In this document: positions 23,431 to 34,115 of the stretch, piece after piece
How positions within the stretch are numbered: position 1 is the stretch's first letter
Layout: each line of letters begins with the position of its first letter
The notes under the pieces: model-generated
Database searches by the model: none
What the model was told of the DNA's origin: nothing
The model's input: the letters and a program-made list of their open reading frames with translations, nothing else
Translations under genes and position numbers: made by a program
Assembly: GCF_000151315.2 (NCBI RefSeq)
Contig: NW_011887294.1
Location: 2,004,460-2,068,459 of the forward strand
Direction of reading: 5' to 3'
Source of the DNA: Capsaspora owczarzaki ATCC 30864
Taxonomy: Eukaryota > Opisthokonta > Filasterea
Length of the DNA stretch: 64,000 nt

Positions 23431-24058
23431 TTACTCAATGTAGCCGAGTACCAATGCAATCATGTATGCCAACGCGACGAGTAGCAGCGCGACGATCGCT
23501 GTTTGGCGGTTTTCCGCTCGCAATGCTTTCAACTGCGATTCTGTGCAAGCGAAACAAAAAAAAAAAGTTCAACCCATACACAATGAGCCATCAGTAAGAG
23601 CATTTTCGAATGAGGTACTGATCAATGATCACTCCAGTGGGCTCAATGGGCTCAATGGGCTCAATGCGTTCAACGATCGACCCCACAGCCACTGCACCAA
23701 CCACCAACGCCCCGATCCGATCATGGCTCCAAGTTAGCAAAAAGCCCAAACCTGCGTTGGATCCACACTTACGCAGTTGTGCGATTTCGGCCTTGACGGC
23801 GTCGCGATCGCGTGTGAGCTGCTCCACGAGTGCGGACTGTGGATCCTGCTGCTCGCTCTGTGCTGATGTGGACTCGCCCTCATGTGTTACTGCTGCTGCT
23901 GGATCTGTCTGCTTCTGCTTGTGTTGCTGTTGCTGTTGCTGTTGCTGGTGCTGGCGCTGCGCGGCTGCGAGTTGCCGCTCAATCGAGAGCAGCTTTGGCT
24001 CGACTTGGCGCGTAATCTCTGCTTCGAGTCGCTCAATGCGATCCACCACTGAAGTCAT
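23431..24058 (-). CDS. CCDC167: CCDC167-like coiled-coil tail-anchored protein
   Basis: Two minus-strand exons, 24058-23773 and 23540-23431 (phase 1; GTAAGT donor, CACAG acceptor), 131 aa. Residues about 5-35 and 70-105 form a coiled coil (VVDRIERLEAEI..., LVEQLTRDRDAVKAEIAQL). It continues across the splice into LKALRAENRQTAIVALLL, which resembles human CCDC167 LKFLRQENRKNMLLSVAIF. A single C-terminal membrane helix ends GYIE, so it is probably tail-anchored. A polyQ/His segment interrupts the coil. The intron contains four near-copies of gggctcaat (23637-23664). Reading through the donor stays open for another 60 codons and adds a different hydrophobic segment. Divergent from the RHL1 homologue by 197 bp. 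Confidence 0.75.
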
Positions 24059-24255
24059 CAGTGAACGTGAATTGAATTGAATTCAACCAAAAAATGAATG
24101 AGCGAGTGAATGGAAATCCCCCAATGATGCGCAATTTCAATGAGAAGGATGAAGCTCAGAATGCTCAGAATTCTCAGATTTTCACCAAGAACTCAGTCCT
24201 TTTTCCCTCTCTTCGATTTCAACAGACAGAACCACTACAACAACAAAAACTCCTG

Positions 24256-26593
24256 ATGACAAAGCGGCGCATCGACGACAGCGAGGATTCGGACGCAAGC
24301 TTTGGTCAGGACGACAATGATCGGAGCAAGGACGCGACGCCGCAGCGAGCGAGCAAGCGACCGCGCGCTCAGAGCAAGGCGTTGGTCGAGAGCGACAGCG
24401 ACAGTGAACCAGAACGCAGTCGCAGTCGCAGTCGGAAGGGAGCGAGCTTGGACGACGACGAGGACGATGAGGACGATGAGTTTGGCGGGAAATCCGCTTC
24501 AAGCCGATTTGGCGGGAAATCCACAGCACCAAGCCTGAAGCCAGCGACCAGTTCGGCCAGCTCGACTGGCTCGCGTCCCAAGGCGGCTGGACTGGGCCTG
24601 TCATCCGTGTTTGACTTTGATGACGAGATCGGGAACGACGACCGCGCTGCCAAGCCGAAAGCCCGAGCGACGCCCACGAAGACGCCGACCAAGACGCCAA
24701 GCAAGCCCACGACGCCGACGCCGGCCGCCAAAGTGGAACGAACGCCGTCGCAGATCAACAAGCCAGGTAATGGTTTGTGTTTCTTTGGTTTAAGCGCACG
24801 CCAGAGTGTTGCTCACTGATCGGTGGGTTTGGAACAGGATTGTCGCCTTCTGCTCAGGCGCTTCGACTCAGCTCCGCGACTGCTGCCACGCTCCAACGCA
24901 AGCCAACGCGAGAGGTTGATGCCGAAAAGGAAGACGCCACCCCGCGCATGGATTCGCCCGCCAAACCAGTCTCATCCCGGCGTTTGGTCACCGAGACGAC
25001 GACGCCAGCAAGCTTAGCCTCGGTTGTTGTTCTGGACGACTCGGAAGCCGATTCCGTTGCACCCATGAACATCGTTGCACCCAAGACAAAGTCTATTGCT
25101 GCCGCCACGCCGAGTAAAACGGTTGCCGCTCTGACAAAGACCGTGTCTTTGGAGCCGGAAGCGCCGAAATCTGCAACAAAACCAGCGATCGCTGCTCCAG
25201 CTCTCGCCCATGCATCCTCTGAAACCGCAACGCCAAAGCAACCTGCAGCGAAAAAGACACCCATTGTCCCCATTCTCGCCCCGTCGTCTGACGAAACCCG
25301 CGAGCAGCAGACGGAGTCCAAACGGTAGGGCTATCCGAGTTCTTGCTCGCGAGCTGACACTGACTCTCACTTGTTGATTTTGGTTGGATCAGTCTGCGTG
25401 AGCGCGCTGCATGGCTGAAGATGTTTTCATCACGAAAGACCAATCTGGATGGCATCGAGGTGCCAAAACTGCCAGCTGGTAAACGCGAGTTTGATGATGC
25501 TGCTTGCGTCTACACCATCTTGTTGTACTTCTCACTTTTTGTTGTATTTTGATTTGCGCCAGTCTTGCGGGACTGCCATGGAGCAGATATTGTTCGAAAA
25601 GGCGGAGCTCGCAAGGAACGCTACCTCATCTCATTTCCAGGACAACTTCAGGGCTTGACCTCGAGTGGCACCCCCACAATCGGGTCGCTGGCCAAGCTGA
25701 ACTCGCCCAATCCAGTCATGTATCTCGACTTTCCTGAGGTAAAGGTTGTTGATGTCAGAGGTGTTTTTTTTTTTTTTTCTCTTTTCTAACCATGCAGGAT
25801 CGCTCACTTGCATCAATTGCTCAAACAGGGTCGCCTCAAACTCTTTGGCACATTGGTTTTCACCAATAGCAAGTTTGTAGCGCTGCAAGCCAAGAAGCAA
25901 GGTTGGTTTTTTTTTTGTTGTTTTCGGTTTGGATTTAGTTGCGAAATGTCGCGCCTGGACCCCCTCACTTGGTACACACTTTTCGTTGACCTCCGCGTTT
26001 TCCCCTCAGCTATTCAATGCGAGGACGTTTTCGACAAGGTTGTCACGTTTTCCGAGGCCACTTGGATTGGCCATCTCCAGGACAATCCGAACGAAGACCC
26101 ATTGCCCCTTCCCGCATCGCTGATTGGCTTGGCCTCAGCAGCTCCGCCGTCGGTCAGTGCATCCCGGAGCCACAGCGCCTCTGCTGGAGTAGACATTCGT
26201 GACTTTTTCCGCGGTACTTCGGCCGCCCAGCCAACAGGCATGCCGGATTTGAGTGGCGACACGCCTCCAAGCAGTCAGACATTGGGTCGACGAGCCGTTC
26301 GCCGCCCACGCTACAATCCCGACTTTGGCGATGACAGCGACGCGAATGGCAGCGATCGTGACGATGGCGAAGCAAGCGCGGACGACGAGTTTGTCGCCTC
26401 GCAATCGTCCACCCGCCCGCGGCGGAGCGCGGCAGCTCGTGCAGCTGTTGTCGAGTCATCCGATGAAAGCGACAATGCCGAAGATGATAATCCCGACAAT
26501 GAGCCTGAGCACACTGCAAATCCGGAGGAGGAAGACGAGAGCGAGAGCGACGCTGCGCCGATGGATGTTGATGAAGATGAGGATGATGATTAA
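24256..26593 (+). CDS. RHL1: RHL1 homologue, topoisomerase VI-associated DNA-binding protein
   Basis: Six exons: 24256-24766, 24838-25324, 25393-25478, 25563-25738, 25829-25901, 26010-26593; all phases agree, 638 aa. The conserved core (about residues 360-490) matches plant ROOT HAIRLESS 1: RKGGARKERYLISFPGQL (plant RKGGQRKNRFLFSFPGLL), NPVMYLDFPEGRLKLFGTLV (plant NPVLYLDFPQGRMKLFGTIV) and CEDVFDKVVTFSEATWIG. In plants RHL1 joins BIN4 and the Spo11-like/TopoVIB subunits in topoisomerase VI, needed for endoreduplication. The N-terminal ~350 residues are disordered, S/T/P/K-rich and acidic, with a KTPTKTPSKPTTPTP repeat. The C-terminus is strongly acidic with a basic RRAVRRPR patch, fitting a nuclear DNA-binding protein. 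Function here is inferred. Animals are not known to me to have this gene. Confidence 0.88.
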
Positions 26594-26712
26594 GCTGTCG
26601 ATTCTATGTATCTCAGAGCCATGGAGGTCTGTCTGTCTGTCTGTCTTATGCGATGAAAATGTACTGCACTTGCACTCCATCTTTTCCATTACCAGTTACC
26701 TATTATTGGGGA

Positions 26713-28849
26713 ATGCTTCGTGGAGCAACAGTGCTGAGTGGGCGAGCCGCCGCTGCCGCCGTGATGGCGACCGTCACCACAACGCGATCTAAATCCTCGC
26801 TGATCATGTCGCGCATGCTCAACCAGGAGATGAAGCAACTGGCGGAGCAGCGCAAGCACGAAGAGCGCGCGCGGCTGAACGAGCTCAAGCAAGCCAAAAC
26901 GACCGAGATGCAGATGCTGATTGCCGAGATGCAGCGACCGTCCCCGCGAGCTCAGAGTGCGCAGCAGAGCAATGCTGCAAGTGCGTTGTCAGCAGCCGCG
27001 GGTGCGAGTGCGCCGCCGGCAACGTCGAGCTCAGGCTCGGTCTTGGCGCAGCAACACGAGGCCGAGACGAAGGTTGACATGTCATCCAGCACTGCCAACG
27101 CCAACCGGAGCGCATCGTCGGATGGTGCAGGCGATGATGTAACGAGCACCGAGAGTGCTGCTGCTGGTGCTGCTGCGAGTCGCGGTCGAGGCCGACGGAC
27201 ACGAGCTCGACTGGCTGCCATGAAACAGTCAGACGAGACGGCGGATCACACGGCCGATGCCCCTGCCGGCCACCGCAGGCCATCCCTGGGGATTGGCGCA
27301 GACCAGTACTTGAAGCAGCTGCAAGAGAAGGAGCCGCCGCAGGCGCGCGGTCGCAAGGGTGGACGTGTTGATGTCAACTTGGACCAGAATCTGAGCGGCG
27401 ATGGCGAGCGACGCTTGGATCTGAGCAACCCAGCTGACTTGAAAGAGTCCATTCGTCGTCGCATTGCACAGTGGCAAAAGCCGGGAAACGCCTACAAGCC
27501 CACAGAGCCAGATTTGCAGTTTGCCAACCGATTGTTCCAGCTTCCGTCGCAAATCGTTACTTCCACCTCTGATATTGGGCTCCATTCTCCTCCCGAAAAG
27601 TATCCCGAGGTAGGTTGGGGGGTTTTTCTTCTTTTTTTTTTGGTTGCAAGTGCTCTTTGCGCACACAGAAGGTTGCCTCACGCTCACTCACCTGAAATTG
27701 TCAGTTTGCCGTCATTGGCCGCAGTAATGTTGGCAAGAGCTCGCTCATCAATGCCCTTGTTCATTCGACCACTCTCGTTCGAACCTCTGCCACCCCTGTA
27801 CGTGTTGGGTGTTGGTTTTGTTCGAGAACTTTTTTCACTTGACCGGGTTTGTGGCTCATCATGCTTCGTTTCTTGTCTTTTCATTCGCTCAGGGCCACAC
27901 CAAAACACTCAACTTTTTCAGCATTGGAAGGCGAATCGGCGTTGTTGATTGCCCTGGATATGGCTATCGCGCACAAGAGGAATGGATGGACAACCTGGGT
28001 ACCATGCTTTCAACGCGCTCGACCATTCGCCAGGTTTTGCTGTTGATCGACCCGATGCATGGCTTGAAGACGACCGATCTTGAGGTGATGCAGCTGCTGG
28101 AGGAGCTCGAAAAGCCATTCCAAATTGTGTTTACCAAGAGCGATCGCATGGATGGCAAGCTGGACATGGCCGTGATGCGAGCCACCGAGATTATTGCTAG
28201 ACAAACCACGCACTGCATGCCATTCCCTTTCCCGGTCAGCGTGCTGCAAAACAAGGGCCTGGGTGTGTTGCGCCACTCGATTCTTCGAGCGCTTGACGTC
28301 AACAAGGACAATTGGCGACCGCAGCTCGAGCGTCCTTCCGATCTTCGCGCTGCGGCCAGAGCAGAGGCAGCGCAGCCCAGTTCATCGGACGATGATGCCC
28401 CTCCAGCAACGGTGGCGAAAGCCCCGCCTTCAGGTCCGCTGTCCGGCAAGGCGGCGCTGAAAGCCGAAATTGTGCGCTTGGCTCAAGAGCTCAAGGAGAT
28501 TGAGCAGATGGCTGCGGAATTGCCCGAGACGCAGCTCATGTCACTCCGAGAAGAGAAGGACCAGCAGCGACGCGAGCTCAAAGCGGCTCAGCTCGGCCAG
28601 AATGAGGACGAAGACGACGAGGATGAGGATGGAGACGACGACGATGATGACGACGATGATGACAGCGACGATGACAGCGACGACGACGATGATGATGATG
28701 ATATGCAAGCGTCAGAGCTCGCGGACGAAATGCGCGCGTTTGACGAATGGCGCGAGCAAACCCAACAAAGCCGGAACCAATCGTGGGCGCGCATCATGAA
28801 CGAGCCAGCTGCGAAATCGCCCTCTGGAGGTCGTGGTCGACGACGATAG
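26713..28849 (+). CDS. GTPBP8: EngB/YihA-type GTPase (GTPBP8-like), mitochondrial
   Basis: Exons 26713-27609, 27705-27797, 27893-28849, all phase 0; 648 aa. G motifs: G1 [11 protein letters not shown]2 GHTKTL, G3 DCPGYGY, G4 TKSD, G5 SVLQNKG, in the order and spacing of the EngB family, which acts in large-ribosomal-subunit assembly; animal GTPBP8 is mitochondrial. The first residues ([27 protein letters not shown]) look like a presequence, which decided the ATG. The GTPase domain is only ~210 residues: it is preceded by ~275 residues of low-complexity, charged sequence and followed by a coiled coil and an Asp/Glu run (about residues 585-610), both unusual for the family. Convergent with MEMO1, 127 bp apart. 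Confidence 0.92.
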
Positions 28850-28976
28850 CTTTGTGCCCCCAACAAACGATGACCTTGTGAAACGTTGTATAACAGTATA
28901 TTTGCTTTGTGTCGTCTGGCCGAGAGAGTTAAAAAAAAAAAAAAAAACAGCCAACAAAAACAAATCCAGAATTGGC

Positions 28977-30467
28977 CTAGTCAACACGAAGAGACGCAGA
29001 GGCGTAGGAAACAGAGCTGTCACGCTGGGTCTTGCAAGCACTCGATTGTGCATACTTGACGAACTTGAGATTGGGTTGGAAGGCGGTGTCGGTTGTGCGG
29101 ACTGCGCGAATTGCCTTGATGATCCCAAACAAGAAAATGAGCAAGCGCAGCAAATGCATCTGGAGGGCGGGGTGGGGGTTAGGGTTGAACAAGTAAAATC
29201 CAGTCGGAACGTACCTGCAACAACACTCCGATGGGATGGCGGCCGCAAATAGTGTTCTTGGTCGATTTGAGATAGGCCGCAAAACCATCGCAGTCGAGTC
29301 GCTCAATCAGCGCCATGCCCTGGTGATCCAGAATGTTGATGGACTCGTGGATGGGCACTTGCGACGAGGTGGTGTAGGTATAGTTGAATCGCGAGCCCCA
29401 GTGGCAAAAGTCTGAGCTCACGACAAAAATGTTGGCAGGATTGGCGAGGTACGGGGCGAGGATTTTGCCGTACACGGCCTCCTTCTCTGTCGCCAGGGCG
29501 CCCACAAGAATCGGGACGATGGTAGCGTTGGCATTTCTGTGAGGGGGTTGCATTTGCCGTTGAGCGACTCTCTCCGAGGCAGTGTGCACACAAACAAAAT
29601 GTTACATACTTGTTAAAGACTTTGCGAATGTATGGCAGGTGCATCTCAATGCTGTGCTCTTCTTCGTCCACGCTCTTGGTCATGAATTCGAACGACTGTG
29701 TCGCGTTCAGTTCCGCAATGACTAGTGCATGTGTTGGAACGTGGAATGTGAGAGATTGAACAAGACAAGTTGTCACGATTCGGAGAGCGACCTTACTGGC
29801 TGCATCCAGCTTTAGATTTCCCAGCGGAGTTGCGTATTCCGTGCAGCGGGAGAGTGCACATCCTTTCAGGTAGACGTGATGGGATGGCCCCAGGATGAAG
29901 ACGCGTTGCCTGTTTTTTTGTTTGTTTTTTTTTCGAAATGAGTGCAAGTTGGGCAGATGAGCGTATCACATGCTCGGCATGATTGCATACACGTTGTCAG
30001 GAATGATCTGCTTGTACGCGAACGCTGCCGTCGGACCACTGTAGCTGTATCCAGCGTGTCTGAGCCAATACGGTTGAGGTCAGAAGATTGAGTTGAGCTC
30101 GCTCGCTGCTTTCAGCACCCGACTGTGTGACTCCGAGCAATGTTATTACTCTGCGCTCTGTTTTGCTAATTGTTGTTTTTCCCCTTACGGCGCAATGATG
30201 GCTCGGGCTGGTGTGTGGTTTGAGTCGGCGTCGGAGTTCGCAGCAGCGAGCCAGCCGTCCAGCTGCGATTCCAGCCGCGCGCCTGCGCCAAGATGACACC
30301 AATTGGCAAAGGGGTCAGTTGACCAACGAGCCATGCATCCAACTCGAATGTGCATTGTCCAGGTGGTCAGGACTTGGATGGGGGATGCGAGCTGATGACG
30401 CGTTTCACTCACCGCCTTCGTCGTACCAGCTGCCTGCGTGGGAAGCCTCGCGCACAATGCTCGACAT
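28977..30467 (-). CDS. MEMO1: MEMO1 family protein
   Basis: Seven minus-strand exons: 30467-30413, 30282-30189, 30059-29970, 29909-29797, 29721-29610, 29536-29215, 29114-28977; phases agree, 307 aa (human 297). It begins MSSIVREASHAGSWY, like human VCREASHAGSWY. The metal-binding residues of the family are conserved: His in APHAGYSYSG, His in LGPSHHVYL, and Cys in NTICGRHPIGVLL. Also EEEHSIEMHLPY, VVSSDFCHWGSRF and the C-terminal KYAQSS...RDSSVSYASASL. I placed the last acceptor at 29115 (ATCAAG) rather than 29160, because it removes a 15-residue hydrophobic insert and restores the human length. MEMO proteins are distant relatives of extradiol dioxygenases and bind iron/copper; animal MEMO1 acts in cell motility and iron handling. 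Confidence 0.95.
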
Positions 30468-31221
30468 TTTTTTTTCGTTTTGGCAATGTTACTTTGCTCG
30501 CGTAGTAGTTGCTTTCTATTGCTTCGTGTTCGAACTCGAGCGAACGTCAGCTGGAAAGTAAGCAAAATGACGCAAAACAAAATGACTGCGAAAATGTGGC
30601 AGCTTCCAAACAAGGCAACAACATGATCACAACTGCGGTTTTGAGGGCGAAAAAATAAGAGTCGGGAAGAATGGGGCAAAATGCATAAATTGCTGTTACG
30701 GGTTGAGGAGGAGAAGTCGCCGGGAATGTGGAAAGCCGGAATTCGACTGTGTGTGCGATCGGAAGTCGCTCGAGTCGAGCATGCTGGAACTCACACAGAT
30801 GAAAGACAATCTGCTTCTACGAGTCTGATGAGTAACGTGCTGTCAGTGCGCTGGGCACGGAGCTCGTCAAGTCTTTCAACAATTTGATTGATCGACCACC
30901 ATTTTGGAGGGAAGCACCTCGACTTCCTGTCTCTGGACATTGCGTGCTCGTGTGCTTGTACTTGTGTTTGCTAGCGCTGGTGTTCGTTCTGTAACAGTTG
31001 TCGCTTCCGGTTGCCGTCAACCAAACTCCAAAATCCTGAAATATGATAATTGCGGTAAATCGCAATAAGGGCCCTTCCCTCCCTCAGCCCCTAAACTCCT
31101 TGTCCTTGTCAAAACAATGCAAAGCGAAAACCCAGATTGTCTTTGTTGCACAGCTGTTGTACAAGAGAGGCTTTCGAGCAACTGCTAAAAACAAAGTCAA
31201 TCAGAACAAGCAGCCATGAGA
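30468..31221. other. Intergenic stretch, no gene seen
   Basis: 754 bp between the MEMO1 start and the 3' end of the 101-aa gene. It contains the MEMO1 5' region and probably its promoter. I found no exon chain, RNA gene or repeat of note on either strand. Confidence 0.5.
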
Positions 31222-32167
31222 CTATGGGAAGGCGCCGCCCGACTGTCCATGGCAATCACACAAACCATTCAACACACAGAGAATAACAGATGTGAGCCCT
31301 TGCACATCAAAAAAGCCTCAGCAGCAGGTGTTTGGCAACAAGTCTCAGCGCTCCTTTTTACCTCGACAATGCGGATTTCCTCTTGCGTCAGAGCGTGCCT
31401 CCGTTGTCGCAGCAGGGAAGCAGCAGTGTATGGCACGTAGGATGCAAGTGATCGGTAGCGGGATGACGAGTTTGCCTGGCCAGCAGCGCTGTTCGGGATT
31501 GTCACCGCTTGCTTGGCAAAGATGCTTGCATTGATCGGGTACATTGCTGTGAACCAAGTCCAAAAAAAAAAAAAAAAAAATTCAAAGTGAGCGATTGCAC
31601 TTCACCATTTGACAGCATTGAGCTTGATCTTGGAGTGGAGTGATGGTCCAGCAGCGAAAGCGGGCGAAAGGGGGCCACAGTGAGAGAACGAAGTGGACCC
31701 AACTTGGATGACCGAGTCCCTGGGTCTGACTTTGCTTCATGATTCAAGCAGCGGAGTGTGTCCTCACTCAACACGCTGACAGAGCCGAGTCGAGAGTTGG
31801 GTTGGGTGGAAACGGGGACCCCCAGAGGAGACCAGCGAGAGAGAGAGACAAAGAGGGCGAGATCTCGCTTTCCCTTCTCTCTCTCTCTTGCTCACATTGC
31901 TGCTGCAGTCTCATCCAAACGCAATGCACAAGTCACTCCACGCTGAAAAGGCATTTCGAAAAGTGCCCCGGTCGCTTGGTTCCTCCCTCTCTCTGGCCGA
32001 CGCTAGCGAGAGACTGAACCCGTTCACTTCACTGTCACACTGCCCTTCGCTTCGCTTCCTGACGTACCAGAGCCGTCGGGCATGCGGCGCGCGGGAAAGG
32101 CAATCCGCGGGATGTGCTTCAGGACGGTTGCCGGAGCGAATGCAGCAGACGCAAAGAGCGATCGCAT
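31222..32167 (-). CDS. Small probable mitochondrial protein, 3 exons, 101 aa
   Basis: Minus-strand exons 32167-32068, 31546-31362 and 31242-31222, joined in phases 1 and 0 with GTACGT/CACAG and GTAAAA/GACAG borders. The last exon is only 21 nt (SGGAFP and stop). The start, MRSLFASAAFAPATVLKHIP, is positively charged with no acidic residue in the first 30, as in a mitochondrial presequence. The body is Ser/Ala-rich and ends LLRQRRHALTQEEIRIVESGGAFP-like, which reminds me of small respiratory-chain accessory subunits, but I cannot name one. An 18-base poly-A (31561-31578) lies in intron 1. The start is 143 bp from the divergent TELO2 start, so a shared promoter is likely. Confidence 0.65.
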
Positions 32168-32310
32168 GGTTGTTGCTATTGGATTGAGTGTGTTGAGAAC
32201 TAGACTGAGCGTCAGTCAGATTCACTCAGACCTGATGAATAAGGGGCGCTTATCTTTATCGGTTCATAACGGGGGAACTTCTCAGCTCAGTCTTGCCTTT
32301 CTTGCCTTCA

Positions 32311-34084
32311 ATGTCTCGCGCTGCTCAGTTGGACGAGCTCGAGGCGCTTTTGCAAGATGAGCAGACTGGCCGAGCAGCGTCATCGTCGCCATTGCTATTG
32401 GACATTCACTCGAGCAACCCTGAAGCTGTAGCCGAAGCCGACGCTGACGGAGGAGGAGTTGCCGCGGCAATGACAGACTGCCTCGCGCGCTGGATGTCGC
32501 GACCAGAGTCGTCGCAGCCAGGGTCAGCCACCGCACTCGCGCGGCTGCTCCTCTGCTCTGGATCTCCACGACGCGTACGGAGGCTTCTGACGCATCTGGG
32601 ACGCCAGCACGCGCAGGTGGCGGCGGGATCGACCCTCCAAGCGCTGGCCGCTCGGTTGCAATGCGTACCGTTGCCCGATCTCCTGCTGCTGCTCGTCGAC
32701 TCGCTGGGTCGATCATCCGTAGAAGCAAGTCATTCTGAATCCATTGGGTTTGCATTGGCCCTCCTGGATGACACGGTGCGCTCGCGAATCACCGCCTCTG
32801 CGCTCGCCCTTGCATTCACCGTGGTTGACGCGCCAGCGCCATCGCCATCGCCCTCTGTCGCAAGCACCCAGCAGCTGAATGCCAATCGGCACTTGCTTAC
32901 GTTAATCGTGTCGTTGCCCGACCGGGTCGCGAACGCAGTCCGTGGCCGGGTTGAACTTCCTCAAATTCTCGCCTCCACCGACGCCTACATCAACCACTTG
33001 TTAGAGGCAGTCATTCTGCCCGTTGTTACTGCGGCAGGTCTGCAAACGCTGCGTGCAAGCGTGGAAAAGCTCGCCCTTCAGAAACCCGCCTTTCAGGATT
33101 GGCTCGCCCAACTCCGCCGACCAGATGCGTTCGTTCCGACTTTGAGTACGATTAATCTGGTGGTCGAGCTATTCTCAAGACTTGGCAAACTCGGACACTT
33201 TCGTCGCTTGTGCCCGCGCGTCGCTCCAGTCTTTACATTGTTCTTTTCCATCGCCTTGCAGCAAAGTGCCGCCACTTCCACTGAATTTGCGCAACTGCAA
33301 ACGCTTACTGCTCGCTTTTTCCGCCCCGTCGATGACGCCTTAGTAAGCGCGTGTGTCTATGCCTGGCTACTATGCGCCGATGAAACGGTGCTTCCTGGCG
33401 TCAAAGCTCTGCCTTGCCTGTCCGCGCTTCTCGCCTCGCAACTCTCCAACTGTTGGACGTTGCCGAATGCGACCATTCTAGACGCGTCGCTGCACTATAT
33501 TATTGTCGAACGGTGTTTGATGGGACACCAGCCTCTGAGCGTACCCGCATTGACGGTTCTGCTCGACGCTGTTGCTTGCGTCAAGAGCCAGCCCTTGCTG
33601 CCCCTCACCCGCCGCCTCCTGACGTACTGGGGCATGCCAGCCACTGTCAAGCGCTCTGCGTACGACCAACACTTGCAGCTTTCGCAAGTATTGCTACTGT
33701 GCCTAGCTCGGCTTTCTGATGCGATCGTAAAACCGCTGGCCTCGGAAATTTTGGCGTCGCTGGTGGGCTCGGTGCAGACTCACCTCGAGAGCCCGCTCAT
33801 TCGGGTTCGACAGCTCGGCATGATCACAGCAGAGTGTTTTGCCGCGCGCCTGGCATCGACAGACAAGCCTCTTTCCTTCCAGCAAGCCGACGACGAGCTT
33901 TCGATCTTGCTGCGTTCGTTGGCGCAGCCGGTTGCTTCAAAGGATGTTGTCGCCAAACTGCCAGAGCCTGACGCCTTACAATTCAGCGAGATTTCGTCGC
34001 ATCTTGCTCCTACGCTGCCTACTTCCTACATTGCTTCCTCGTTCCGGCTTTTCGTGCCAAGCTCTGCCGTCGCGGCTTTGCCGA

Positions 34085-34115
<31 letters not shown>

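Noticed and set aside
29115-29159. Hydrophobic 15-residue insert (MHLLRLLIFLFG...) in MEMO1
   Set aside because: It reads as the pyrimidine-rich end of an intron; using the acceptor at 29115 restores the human length and alignment.
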